Shown here piece by piece: positions 1 through 8,485 of a stretch of 64,000 nucleotides of DNA. The DNA lies in assembly GCF_019740315.1 (NCBI RefSeq), contig NZ_JAHXZR010000003.1, positions 186,001 through 250,000 of the forward strand, read 5' to 3'. The notes under the pieces were generated by a model, which was not told where the DNA came from, did not search any database, and saw only the letters and a program-made list of their open reading frames with translations. Position numbers and translations under genes: made by a program. Each line of letters starts with the position of its first letter. Position 1 is the stretch's first letter. Source of the DNA: Oceanobacter mangrovi. GTDB taxonomy: Bacteria; Pseudomonadota; Gammaproteobacteria; Pseudomonadales; Oceanobacteraceae.

Positions 1-54
1 CGTTTGTCTGAGAGTGCACTTTGGCGAAAACCATGGTTACAAACGTCTGCTATC

Positions 55-969
55 TCAGCCCAGCTGAGCGGCCCAGTTTTCTGCCAGGGTTTGCTGTAGT
101 TGCTGACGTAGCTGGGTTGGGGTAATGCCGAAGTGCTGGCGGAACTGGCGAGCGAAGTGTGCCTGACTGGCGAAACCGGCATCCAGGGCAATGTCGTTGA
201 TGCTCAGGTGGCTGTGCTGCTGGGTGGTCAGACGGCCAAACCCTTGCCCCAGTTTTTGTAGCTGAATGTACTGGCTGAGGCTGTATTGCTGCTGTTCGAA
301 CAGCTTGAACAGATACCGGCGAGACCAGCCGGTGGCAGTCTGTAAAGACTCCACATCACAATCTCCCCGCAGTCGCAGCTGCTGCTGAATTTGCTGTTTG
401 AGTTGCTGCATCCGCTCTGGCTGGGCGTTGGCCAACTGACTCAGCAGCCGGAACAGCAAGTGCTCAATATCCTGCTTGCGTGGGTGATTCAGCGCCAGTG
501 TCATCAGTCTGCGCAAATGACTGGCCTGCGCTCTGGATAACTGCAAGCGTGAACCGTGCAGGGGAGCACCTGGCTGTTGTGGGTCCCATGGTGACAAATG
601 GGCCGGAAAGTTAAAGCTCAGGGCGCTGTAGTGACCTGGAAAATGAAACGCAAACGGCGTGCTGGCGTTCATCAACAAGGCGCAGCCCTGATCCAGCCGG
701 TGAATATGGGCATCGTTAATCCAGTAGCCGAGTCCATGACTGATCAATACCACAGAGCAGTAGTCGGCAGGCAGGGCGGCGGCGATAGCCGGAGTGCGAA
801 TGCTGGTCAGCGGGCTGGCGAGGCAGAGACTGATGGAGGTGTTCTGCAGCGGCCGTTCGTAATAACGGGCATTGTGGCTCGGTGTCGGCTGCCCATAGCC
901 CAGCTGTTGCAGCTGCTGGTATGTCTGTAATACCGAGTTGTTGTCTGGCGATGGCAAGTTTCTGGACAT
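55..969 (-). CDS. AraC-family transcriptional regulator
   Basis: Protein of 304 residues. The C-terminal part (about residues 205-300) has the two helix-turn-helix units of AraC regulators, including the DIALDAGFASQAHFARQFRQ motif typical of the second unit. The N-terminal part is a likely effector-binding domain with no motif I can name. The gene points away from the flavodoxin and PepSY genes, and the gap between them carries a Fur-like box, so a role in iron-responsive control (as for PchR-type siderophore regulators) is plausible but inferred. The ATG at 969 has no strong ribosome-binding site. The family call is secure, the target is not. Confidence 0.85.
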   Translation of the reverse strand: MSRNLPSPDNNSVLQTYQQLQQLGYGQPTPSHNARYYERPLQNTSISLCLASPLTSIRTPAIAAALPADYCSVVLISHGLGYWINDAHIHRLDQGCALLMNASTPFAFHFPGHYSALSFNFPAHLSPWDPQQPGAPLHGSRLQLSRAQASHLRRLMTLALNHPRKQDIEHLLFRLLSQLANAQPERMQQLKQQIQQQLRLRGDCDVESLQTATGWSRRYLFKLFEQQQYSLSQYIQLQKLGQGFGRLTTQQHSHLSINDIALDAGFASQAHFARQFRQHFGITPTQLRQQLQQTLAENWAAQLG

Positions 970-1300
970 ACAAGGCTGCTGTTGAATCTGGTTGGTGCGG
1001 CTGTTCTTACAACCCGCCGGTGAGCAGCCGGAGCGGGTTTGAAGGACAATAACCAGAATTAATCAAGATCAATTCTCATTATCTATCAGTGAGGCCCTGG
1101 GCACAATTTTGTTGTGGCATGGGCAGCTTTGTTCATTTGATCAAATAATACTGATTGTTATTTGCATGAATATTAACCATTAATAAAGTAAGGTTATTGT
1201 GGTGGTTTGACCGACAGGTTCGTCCGTCTTGTTGGCACAAACCAGCGGTCACCGGGTAACGCCGGTCAGATTTTGTATAAACAAATAGTGAGTCGAAGGT
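970..1300. other. Intergenic region with iron-regulatory signals
   Basis: This 331-base gap separates the divergent AraC gene and flavodoxin gene. It contains a Fur-like box near 1065-1083 and a second AT-rich stretch at 1141-1190 with repeated ATTA/TAAT words that may hold promoters. I see no convincing gene in it. Confidence 0.5.
1065..1083. promoter_or_regulatory. Fur-box-like site
   Basis: The 19 bases match the classical Fur consensus at about 12 positions, with the right half (CTCATTATC) nearly perfect. It sits between the divergent AraC regulator and flavodoxin genes, where it could control one or both. Confidence 0.5.
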
Positions 1301-1822
1301 ATGGCCAATATTGGAATGTATGTTGGAAGCTCAAATGGCATCACCATGGCGGTGGCCAAACAAATCAAGGAAGCGCTGACAGAGCACAGCTGCGATGTAC
1401 TGGATCTGGAAGATGACTATCTCGGCTTTGATGAAATGCTCGAATACGATGTACTGATTTTCGGCTGTTCGACCTGGGGATCTGGCGAAGTGCAGTTTAA
1501 CTGGGTCGAGCCGCTACAGGATCTGTACAACGACAAACCAGATTTCAGTGGCGCCACCATTGCCCTGTTTGGCGCGGGTGACTGCAAGGATCATGGCGAA
1601 CAGTTTGTCAGTGCGCTGGGCTTGCTGTACGACAAGTTCAGCGAACGCGGTGCCCGCTTTATCGCGCCATTCTCTACCGATGGCTACACCTACCAGTACT
1701 CCAATGCCGTGCGCGATGGCCAGTTTGTTGGTTTCCCGTTCGATCAGGTCAACGAAAAGGACAAAACCGCGGAGCGGTTGGAGCGCTGGTTACAGGTCTT
1801 GAAAGCAGAGCTGGCCGAATAA
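1301..1822 (+). CDS. Flavodoxin-like protein
   Basis: Protein of 173 residues with the size and pattern of a long-chain flavodoxin: an N-terminal FMN phosphate loop, the GCSTWGSGEVQFNW segment around residues 58-71, and a GAGDCKDHGEQF segment near 95. Flavodoxins replace ferredoxin as one-electron carriers under iron shortage. The phosphate loop reads VGSSNGIT instead of the usual GTxTGNTE, so cofactor binding may differ. It is flanked by Fur-like boxes and lies beside an iron-uptake-like operon. The Shine-Dalgarno sequence is poorly spaced from the ATG. The fold call is good, the partner protein unknown. Confidence 0.85.
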   Translation: MANIGMYVGSSNGITMAVAKQIKEALTEHSCDVLDLEDDYLGFDEMLEYDVLIFGCSTWGSGEVQFNWVEPLQDLYNDKPDFSGATIALFGAGDCKDHGEQFVSALGLLYDKFSERGARFIAPFSTDGYTYQYSNAVRDGQFVGFPFDQVNEKDKTAERLERWLQVLKAELAE

Positions 1823-1943
1823 ACGGTGCCAGCAGAGAACTCCGCTATCTGTGTTGATTACACTGTTCCGTTTACAGCGACAGATGCTGGCCAGGCCACT
1901 ACTTGTCAGGGTTAGCCAGGTACCGGAGTTATCATTTTTAATT

Positions 1944-1962
1944 GATATTAATTATCATTAAT
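1944..1962. promoter_or_regulatory. Fur-box-like site upstream of PepSY operon
   Basis: About 14 of 19 bases match the Fur consensus (GATATTAATTATCATTAAT). It lies roughly 150 bases before the PepSY gene, which suggests iron repression of the 2114-5708 operon. Confidence 0.65.
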
Positions 1963-2113
1963 AAATTCAATTGTTCGCTTCTTACCAACTCGGTTACAAC
2001 CCACAGCGACTTTAACGTTGGCTTAACCCGGTGCTGATTAGGCTGTCTGCTGATTGTTCGCTGTCAGGCAAACGTCTGACTGTATGGTTATCTGAACGAG
2101 TTGCTTATTCACC

Positions 2114-2743
2114 ATGACGTCTGATCCTCATTCCCACACCAAAACCTCCAACAGCGGGATTGCGCTCGGATTAATACGGCAATGGCATTGGGTCAGCTCG
2201 GCGCTATGTCTGGTTGGCATGATACTGTTTGCCGCGACGGGCATTACCCTCAATAACGCGGCTCATATTGCGGCAGAACCTCGCACTACTACCATCGAAG
2301 CCAGTTTGACACACGGCCTGCAGCAGGTGTTGGAAGGGCACGACACTGGGCCTTTACCGGTTCCTCTGCGGCGTTGGCTGCAACAGCAGTATGAGTTGGA
2401 TATTCCAGCCCGTGATGCCGAGTGGGATGGCAGCGAAGTCTATTTGGCCTTGCCAAGACCGGGTGGTGACGCCTGGCTCAGCATTGATCTCGAAGCCGGA
2501 GAGCTGATCTACGAAAGAACAGATCGGGGGATGGTGTCCTTGTTGAATGACCTCCACAAGGGGCGCAATACCGGTGTTGCCTGGAGCTGGTTTCTGGATG
2601 TTTTTTCGGTTACCTGTCTGATTTTCTCTCTCAGCGGCCTTTGGTTGCTGGTCCGTTATGCCCGTAATCGGCCGGGGACCTGGCCGATGGTATCGCTGGG
2701 TGTATTGATTCCCTTGCTGGTGATTGTCCTGACAATCCATTGA
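2114..2743 (+). CDS. PepSY-associated transmembrane protein
   Basis: Protein of 209 residues. It has an N-terminal membrane helix (about residues 25-47, preceded by an RQWHWVSS motif), a periplasmic segment with a PepSY-like part (DAWLSIDLEAGELIYERTDR), and two C-terminal helices (about 155-177 and 188-208). The sequence LNDLHKGRNTGVAWSWFLD is the hallmark of PepSY_TM proteins of the PiuB type. Such proteins are linked to ferric-siderophore reduction. It is the first gene of a cluster ending in a flavodoxin/FAD reductase, behind a strong Fur-like box. It is shorter than full PiuB proteins, which have four helices. The link to iron is inferred from context. Confidence 0.8.
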   Translation: MTSDPHSHTKTSNSGIALGLIRQWHWVSSALCLVGMILFAATGITLNNAAHIAAEPRTTTIEASLTHGLQQVLEGHDTGPLPVPLRRWLQQQYELDIPARDAEWDGSEVYLALPRPGGDAWLSIDLEAGELIYERTDRGMVSLLNDLHKGRNTGVAWSWFLDVFSVTCLIFSLSGLWLLVRYARNRPGTWPMVSLGVLIPLLVIVLTIH

Positions 2744-2807
2744 ACAGTGCGTTGCAGTCAGCGCTGCAGCCGCTGACTGCGATTAACGTTATTTTAAGTT
2801 TCATTAT

Positions 2808-2826
2808 GATATTAATTCTCAAAATC
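2808..2826. promoter_or_regulatory. Fur-box-like site upstream of DUF2271 gene
   Basis: About 13 of 19 bases match the Fur consensus, lying 54 bases before the DUF2271 start. It suggests a second iron-regulated promoter inside the PepSY cluster. Confidence 0.5.
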
Positions 2827-2879
2827 ATTTTTATCTGTACTTGACCCCTAACGGATCAGACAGCCCAAAAGGACTCCTT

Positions 2880-3401
2880 ATGCTTGCTGCAAAACCCTTG
2901 TTGATGACAGCTGCAACCAGCTTGCTGGTATTTCAGGCCCAGGCAACAGAATTACGTGTTGGCGTCGAGTTGCCACAACTGGCGGTGGCGGAATATCACA
3001 AGCCCTATGTCGCCATCTGGATTGAAAACAAGGACACCCGGGAAGTGACCAATCTTGAAGTCTGGTACGACGCTGCGATGAAAGAGCATGAAGGCAATAA
3101 ATGGCTCAAGGACATGCGTCAGTGGTGGCGTAAAAGTGGTCGCACCCTTGAGATGCCGGTGGATGGAATTACCGCCGCAACCCGGGGACCGGGCAAGTAC
3201 GACCTGACTTTTGAAGCGGATGACGCCCGTCTTGTTAATCTCAGTGCCGGTAACTACCTGTTACGAGTAGAAGCTGCCCGCGAAGTCGGTGGCCGGGAAA
3301 TGCTTTCCATTCCTTTCAGCTGGCCGGTAACCACGGCTTTCAGTACCCAGACATCAGGCTCCAGTGAGCTGGCTGAAGTGGTGTTGAGCATTCAACCCTG
3401 A
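2880..3401 (+). CDS. DUF2271 family periplasmic protein
   Basis: The ATG at 2880 is chosen because AAGGA sits six bases upstream and because it gives a clean signal peptide (residues 1-22, ending FQAQA). An upstream TTG at 2841 is in frame but less likely. The mature part (about 150 residues) contains AEYHKPYVAIWIENKD and KYDLTFEADDA, typical of DUF2271 proteins, which are usually encoded beside PepSY and DUF4198 genes in iron- or metal-linked clusters. The biochemical function of the family is not established. Here it follows a Fur-like box and precedes the DUF4198 gene. Confidence 0.8.
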   Translation: MLAAKPLLMTAATSLLVFQAQATELRVGVELPQLAVAEYHKPYVAIWIENKDTREVTNLEVWYDAAMKEHEGNKWLKDMRQWWRKSGRTLEMPVDGITAATRGPGKYDLTFEADDARLVNLSAGNYLLRVEAAREVGGREMLSIPFSWPVTTAFSTQTSGSSELAEVVLSIQP

Positions 3402-3453
3402 CTCGCCTGACTGAGGCTTGATTCTTCTTCTCTGCAAACCAACAGGAATATCC

Positions 3454-4284
3454 ATGATGAAACCAGGATTACTGGGCGCTGCCGTTTTGGCCGCCACGAC
3501 TCTTATTGCCTCTCAAGTTCATGCACACCGGGCGTGGGTATTGCCGGATACGGCCAGTTTTTCGGCTGAAAAGCCGGTGGCCACGTTTGATGCTGCGGTA
3601 TCCAATGAGATTTTCAACTTCGATCACGTTGCACTGGATCCTAAAATGTTTCAGGTGATCGGGCCTGACGGCCGTGCTGTTGAAGTAGAAAATGCCGCCA
3701 AGCTGCGTTATCGCGGTGTCTTTGATGTCACTCTGCAGCAGCAGGGTACCTATCGGGTGTTCAGTGCATCAGAAGGGCTGCGGGCGATGTGGAAAGATGC
3801 TGATGGCAAACGTCATATGTATCCGCAGCGCGGTAAACCGTTTGTACAGGCAGAGTTTGACAAGATGGTGCCCCCAAAGGCCGATGGCCTGGTTATCAGC
3901 CAGTACTATCGCCGGCTGGAAACCTTTGTGACCAATGGTGCTCCGTCAGACAACGTCATGCAAATCACCGGAAAGGGCTTTGAAATGAAGCCGGTTTCTC
4001 ACCCGACCGACCTCTATAACGGTGAACCCGCGACCTTCAGCTTTATGCTGAATGGCAAGCCGGTTGCGGGAGCCGAAGTGGTATTGCTGCGCGAAGGCTC
4101 GCGTTATCGCGACAGTCAGGATGAGATCAAGGCAACCACCAACGACAAGGGTGAATTCACCATTGAATGGAAAGGAGCCGGTCGTTATTTCCTGGAAGCC
4201 GAATACAAGGATAACCAGGCCGTTGCGCCAGCAACCGAACGACAAGGCACTTATTCCGCCGTACTTGAAGTACTGCCACAGTAA
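3454..4284 (+). CDS. DUF4198 family periplasmic protein
   Basis: Protein of 276 residues from the ATG at 3454, with CAGGAA just upstream. The signal peptide (about 1-24) ends QVHAHRAWVLPD. The mature sequence starts with the HRAWVLPDTASF block and has a C-terminal Ig/CNA-B-like fold (KPVAGAEVVLLREG to the end), the pattern of DUF4198 proteins related to NikK-type metal-binding proteins. The histidine-led mature N-terminus could bind metal, but this is inference. The stop codon overlaps the start of the downstream reductase, so the two are co-translated. Confidence 0.8.
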   Translation: MMKPGLLGAAVLAATTLIASQVHAHRAWVLPDTASFSAEKPVATFDAAVSNEIFNFDHVALDPKMFQVIGPDGRAVEVENAAKLRYRGVFDVTLQQQGTYRVFSASEGLRAMWKDADGKRHMYPQRGKPFVQAEFDKMVPPKADGLVISQYYRRLETFVTNGAPSDNVMQITGKGFEMKPVSHPTDLYNGEPATFSFMLNGKPVAGAEVVLLREGSRYRDSQDEIKATTNDKGEFTIEWKGAGRYFLEAEYKDNQAVAPATERQGTYSAVLEVLPQ

Positions 4285-5708
4285 TGGTTACAGGGCTTGG
4301 CCTGGCAGGTGCGTGGCAGGCAACGCTGTTGCTTCTGGCCTGGCTGGTGTTGACCGGCTGGTGTTATCGGCGGCCGTTGTCCCAGCGCTTTGAACGCCAG
4401 ACCAGGCCAACCACGCAGCCGGTCTGGCTGGCTTATGCCAGTGAAACCGGTCATGCCCGTTCGTTGGCAGAACTATGCCAGCAGCAGTTACAGCAACAGG
4501 GGCGGCCAGTACAACTGTTGCCTCTCAACCAGCTGTCTGCTGCGCTGGCAGCTCAGCAGGGTATGGCTCCAGTGACCGTACTGCTGTTCGTCAGCACGAC
4601 TGGAGAGGGGGATGCGCCCGCTAATGGCAGCCGCTTTCTGTCAACACTGGCGCAAACAAGCTGGACAGGTGTCCAGTATGCCGTGCTGGCTCTGGGTGAC
4701 CGGCAATATCCGCACTATTGCCGGTTTGGTTTGCTGGTTCATGAGGCACTTCAGCAAGCTGGAGCCCGGGCCCTGTTTGAGGCCATGTGTGTCGATGATC
4801 TCAATGCCGGGGACATAGCCCGTTTTCATGAACAACTGGCATTGTCTATGAGTCTGCAGTCTTTGAATCAAAATCACTGCTCTCATAGCTCTCCGCTGAT
4901 TTTTGACTACCCGCTGATTGCACGTCAGCAGCTCAATGATGGCAGCCCAGGTGACGGTATTTTTGAGCTGACGTTTGGCGTGCCTGATGATCAGCCGTTG
5001 GCTCGGCAATGGCAGGCCGGTGACATTGCCCGTCTGCATTTGCAGGATGAGCATGGGCAACCGCTGCATCGGGATTACACCATCGCCAGTCTGGCAGATG
5101 AAGGACGGTTGCAGTTACTGGTGCGACAGCAGTTCCGCCACCGCGGCGAAAACAGCCAGCTGGGATATGGCAGTGGGCTGCTGACCCATACCATCCAGGC
5201 AGCGCAGCAAGCCCGCTTTGAAATCATTCATAATCCGAATTTTCATGCACCCGCCAGTCACATCCCAATGATTCTGATTGGCAATGGCACCGGGCTGGCT
5301 GGCTTGCGTGCGCATATTCGTCAGCGTTTGATACCGGGGTGCCGTAACTGGCTGATTTTCGGCGAACGCAGTGCCGAGCATGATGCCCTGTACCAGCAGG
5401 AGCTGGCTCGCTGGCTGGAGGATGGCGTACTGGGTCAGCTGGATCTGGCCTTTTCCCGTACTTCCGCCGCCCACCTGGCGATGAACACAGCACTCTGTGG
5501 TGAGCTGACCCATGGCTATGTTCAGCATGTGATCGAACGGCGTATCGGGTTGTTGAAGGAATGGATCGACAACGGCGCCTGTCTCTACGTTTGTGGCAGT
5601 CAGGCAGGCATGGCGACCGATGTAGACCGGGCATTGCGGCAGGAGCTGGGTGATGAACTGGTGGACCGGCTTGACCTTGAAGGACGCTATCGGCGTGACG
5701 TGTATTAG
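4284..5708 (+). CDS. Flavodoxin/FAD-NAD(P)H reductase (CysJ-like diflavin protein)
   Basis: Protein of 474 residues starting at an ATG that overlaps the preceding TAA. It has an N-terminal membrane helix (about 5-25), a flavodoxin domain (YASETGHARSLAE near 50-62, LFVSTTGEGDAPANG near 102-116, ALGDRQYPHYC near 136-146), then an FAD-binding and NAD(P)H-binding module (HRDYTIAS near 255; GNGTGLAGLRAHI near 333; a C-terminal CGSQAGMATDVDRAL). This is the layout of sulfite reductase alpha/cytochrome P450 reductase. Fixed to the inner membrane beside PepSY proteins, it may drive ferric-chelate reduction across the membrane; this role is inferred. Confidence 0.85.
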   Translation: MVTGLGLAGAWQATLLLLAWLVLTGWCYRRPLSQRFERQTRPTTQPVWLAYASETGHARSLAELCQQQLQQQGRPVQLLPLNQLSAALAAQQGMAPVTVLLFVSTTGEGDAPANGSRFLSTLAQTSWTGVQYAVLALGDRQYPHYCRFGLLVHEALQQAGARALFEAMCVDDLNAGDIARFHEQLALSMSLQSLNQNHCSHSSPLIFDYPLIARQQLNDGSPGDGIFELTFGVPDDQPLARQWQAGDIARLHLQDEHGQPLHRDYTIASLADEGRLQLLVRQQFRHRGENSQLGYGSGLLTHTIQAAQQARFEIIHNPNFHAPASHIPMILIGNGTGLAGLRAHIRQRLIPGCRNWLIFGERSAEHDALYQQELARWLEDGVLGQLDLAFSRTSAAHLAMNTALCGELTHGYVQHVIERRIGLLKEWIDNGACLYVCGSQAGMATDVDRALRQELGDELVDRLDLEGRYRRDVY

Positions 5709-5872
5709 ACGTAAACCCGTTCAGCCTGGCGGCAACCCCATTAAATACCTTGCTCACACTGCACTCTTGCGCCAAAGCGGGTACACTAGCGCACTTTCTG
5801 TGCAGGGTGCCCGGCGATAGCCCGGTCGCGTCCAACGATACAAATCCAAAGCATTCGGGTTTTCACACCATG

Positions 5873-7282
5873 ATGAAATACATCTCCACTCGGGGTAACG
5901 CGCCAGAGCTGGCGTTTGACGACGTTCTGTTAACCGGTCTGGCTGCTGACGGCGGTCTGTATGTACCGAAGGAAGTGCCACAATTCTCGCTTGAAGAGAT
6001 TGAGTCCTGGCGCGACCTGCCTTACACCGAACTGGCTCACAAGGTGATTTACCCGTTTGTTGAAGGCTGTGTGGAATCCGATGCACTGAAAGGTATGCTG
6101 GAATCTGTTTACAACAACGAGGTGTTTGGTCACAAGGCCATCGCCCCGGTGCAGCAGATTGATCACAACGAATACGTGCTGGAACTGTTCCACGGACCTA
6201 CATTGGCGTTCAAGGACTTCGCCCTGCAAATGCTGGGTCAGTTGCTGGACTACGTTCTGGCCAAGCGTGACGAAAAAGTGGTGATCATGGGCGCCACCTC
6301 CGGTGATACCGGTTCTGCCGCGATTGAAGGCACCAAGACCTGCAAGAACGTTGATATCTTCATCCTGCACCCGCACGGCAAGGTATCTGAAGTTCAGCGT
6401 CGCCAGATGACCACCGTGGTGGGTGACAACATCCACAACATCGCCATCGAAGGTAACTTCGACCAGGCGCAGGATATGGTGAAAGCCTCGTTTGGCGATC
6501 AGGCCTTCCTGCGTGGCGAGCGCAAGCTGGTGGCGGTAAACAGCATCAACTGGGCGCGCATCATGTCCCAGATCGTTTACTACTTCTATTCCGCGCTGAA
6601 CCTGGGTGGTCCGGTTCGTCCGATGGCCTACTCAGTGCCAACCGGTAACTTCGGTGACATCTTCGCCGGTTACATGGCGAAGAAAATGGGTCTTCCAATC
6701 GAACAGCTGATCATCGCCACCAACGAAAACGACGTGCTGCACCGTCTGATGAGCAACAACCTCTACAAGGTTGAGCCGCTGAAGCACACCATTACACCAT
6801 CCATGGACATCGCGGTTTCTTCCAACTTCGAACGTCTGCTGTTTGATCTGTACGATCGGGACGGCGCTGCGCTGGCCGAGCTGATGAACAAAATGGCCGA
6901 CCGCTCTGTGGAAGTGGAACTGTCTGAAGAGAAATTGGGCAAGGCCCGTGATCTGTTCGACAGCTATGCCGTGACCGAAGACGTGATCGTCAAGACCATG
7001 CAGGACGTGTACGGTGAAACCGGTTACCTGCTGGACCCACACACCGCGATTGGTGTGAAAGCTGCCCGTGAATGTCGTCGTAACAACCGCATTCCGATGA
7101 TCACCCTGGGCACTGCGCATCCAGTGAAGTTCGAGGAAGCCGTACAGCGTGCCGGTTTCGAAATGCCAAAACTGCCACACCACCTGACCGACCTGATGGA
7201 ACGTCAGGAGCGTCTGGAAGTGCTGCCTGCCGACCTCAAGGCAGTCCAGGCCTTTATCGCCAAAAACACCTTCAAAGACTGA
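5873..7282 (+). CDS. thrC: Threonine synthase
   Basis: Catalyses conversion of O-phospho-homoserine to threonine with pyridoxal phosphate, in the cytoplasm. From the ATG at 5873 the protein is 469 residues and begins MKYISTRG, exactly as Pseudomonas ThrC proteins do; an ATG at 5870 adds one Met. The PLP lysine is K114 in the LAFKDF motif, and GATSGDTGSAAIEG follows as the phosphate-binding part. Homoserine dehydrogenase, its usual upstream partner, is not next to it here: the gene stands alone behind the iron cluster and is followed by REP-like hairpins. No good ribosome-binding site is visible. Confidence 0.97.
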   Translation: MKYISTRGNAPELAFDDVLLTGLAADGGLYVPKEVPQFSLEEIESWRDLPYTELAHKVIYPFVEGCVESDALKGMLESVYNNEVFGHKAIAPVQQIDHNEYVLELFHGPTLAFKDFALQMLGQLLDYVLAKRDEKVVIMGATSGDTGSAAIEGTKTCKNVDIFILHPHGKVSEVQRRQMTTVVGDNIHNIAIEGNFDQAQDMVKASFGDQAFLRGERKLVAVNSINWARIMSQIVYYFYSALNLGGPVRPMAYSVPTGNFGDIFAGYMAKKMGLPIEQLIIATNENDVLHRLMSNNLYKVEPLKHTITPSMDIAVSSNFERLLFDLYDRDGAALAELMNKMADRSVEVELSEEKLGKARDLFDSYAVTEDVIVKTMQDVYGETGYLLDPHTAIGVKAARECRRNNRIPMITLGTAHPVKFEEAVQRAGFEMPKLPHHLTDLMERQERLEVLPADLKAVQAFIAKNTFKD

Positions 7283-7293
7283 TACAGTCTGGC

Positions 7294-7329
7294 GTCCGGC
7301 AGGTTGGGCTATGCCCAACATTGCCGGAC
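7294..7329. repeat. REP-like stem-loop after thrC
   Basis: Inverted repeat with arms GTCCGGCAGGTTGGGC and GCCCAACATTGCCGGAC around a three-base loop; the arms pair except for one small internal mismatch. No T-run follows, so it looks like a REP-type element, though it may also end thrC transcription. Confidence 0.6.
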
Positions 7330-7339
7330 ACGGCCTGCT

Positions 7340-7402
7340 TTCGTAGCCATCCGGCAAACCGTTGTTGGATGGCACTCGCTACGCTCGTTTATCCAACCTA
7401 CT
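7340..7402. repeat. REP-like element (GTTGGAT...ATCCAAC family)
   Basis: Contains GTTGGATGGC...CGCTACGCTCGTTTATCCAAC, an inverted repeat also found in related form at 61011-61085 (GTCGGATGGC...CGCTTCGCTCGTTTATCCGAC) and, degraded, near 48500-48541. It is non-coding dispersed repeat DNA. Confidence 0.7.
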
Positions 7403-7455
7403 CCCGCCGTCCGACACCCTGGCCTGCGCGGCACTCACCACACCCGACACCCAAA

Positions 7456-8349
7456 TCAAAGGTCCGCCAGCCATTGCAGTAACGCCTGACGTTGTTCGCT
7501 GCGGTTGTCCGGGTTTGGCTCGACCGCGTAATAGCCATTCGCCGAGCTGACGGTGAAGTCTTCGAGTGCGATCAGCAAGCCGGTACGCAGCATTTCATCC
7601 ACCAGACTGCGCCAGCCCAGCGCCAGCCCTTGTCCGGCAATCGCCGCCTGAATCACCAGGGTGTAGTTATCGCACACCAGCACTGGCTCGCCGGGTTCGA
7701 CCTGACTGTTACGAGCCCGAAAATAGCTGCTCCACTGATACCAGTCCTGTACCCCTTCCGCGCGTAGCTTCAGCATCGGCAAGGCTGCCAATCCCTTGTG
7801 GCTCTTGATCGGACCGTGTTGCTGCAGGAAGCCGGGGCTGCAAATCGGAAAGACTTCTTCACCGAACAGTCGTAAGGCTCCGGGCTGGTTATCCGGCCGA
7901 TCAAACAGCATGGCGACATCAATATCCGGCCCGCACAACAGATGGCGTTCCTGGGAGGTAATGATGCGGACTTCGACGTCCGGGTGTAAGGCCCGAAAGG
8001 CCGGCAATTTGGGCAGTAGCCAAAAAGCGGCAAAAGCGAAATCAGTTGCGACATTGAGATATTTTTTACCCTCGTCAGCGCGCAACTTTTCAACACAGTC
8101 GGCGATATCACGCAGACTGCCTCTGACCACTTTGTACAATTCCTGACCGGCTTCCGACAGCTGGACACCGCGATAAATCCGGTGGAACAGAGTGCTGCGT
8201 AAATCCTCTTCAAGGCCGCGAATCTGCTGGCTTACGGCCGACTGGGTGGTTCCCAATTCACGGGCTGCTGCAGTGAAATTCTGATGGCGTGCCGCCGCTT
8301 CAAATGCCAACAGGGCAGGCAATGTGGGCAATCTATTATGTAGTGACAT
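7456..8349 (-). CDS. LysR-family regulator (choline-sulfate utilisation type)
   Basis: Protein of 297 residues with an N-terminal winged helix (residues 5-65; NFTAAARELGTTQSAVSQQI recognition region) and a LysR substrate domain. It is divergent from the choline sulfatase gene, the arrangement known for the choline-sulfate utilisation transcription factor family. By that context it should sense choline-O-sulfate or choline and control the cluster at 8486-17181. The start at 8349 gives MSLHNRLPTLPALLAFEAAARH, a standard GcvA-like N-terminus. The family call is firm and the ligand inferred. Confidence 0.88.
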   Translation of the reverse strand: MSLHNRLPTLPALLAFEAAARHQNFTAAARELGTTQSAVSQQIRGLEEDLRSTLFHRIYRGVQLSEAGQELYKVVRGSLRDIADCVEKLRADEGKKYLNVATDFAFAAFWLLPKLPAFRALHPDVEVRIITSQERHLLCGPDIDVAMLFDRPDNQPGALRLFGEEVFPICSPGFLQQHGPIKSHKGLAALPMLKLRAEGVQDWYQWSSYFRARNSQVEPGEPVLVCDNYTLVIQAAIAGQGLALGWRSLVDEMLRTGLLIALEDFTVSSANGYYAVEPNPDNRSEQRQALLQWLADL

Positions 8350-8485
8350 TAGCTGATCTTATGGATGGCATTAGTTTGGCTGGAGTTTACAGCGAACTTG
8401 TACGAGATACATTGAGAGCCACTGAAGGGCCATTTTGTCGGCCTGTTTATTGGTTTTTAGGTATCCCGAGTTTGGTGGAGCAGTT

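Noticed and set aside
5224-5835. Minus-strand frame of 203 codons opposite the diflavin reductase
   Set aside because: Overlaps a well-supported gene with clear flavin motifs; no motif of its own.
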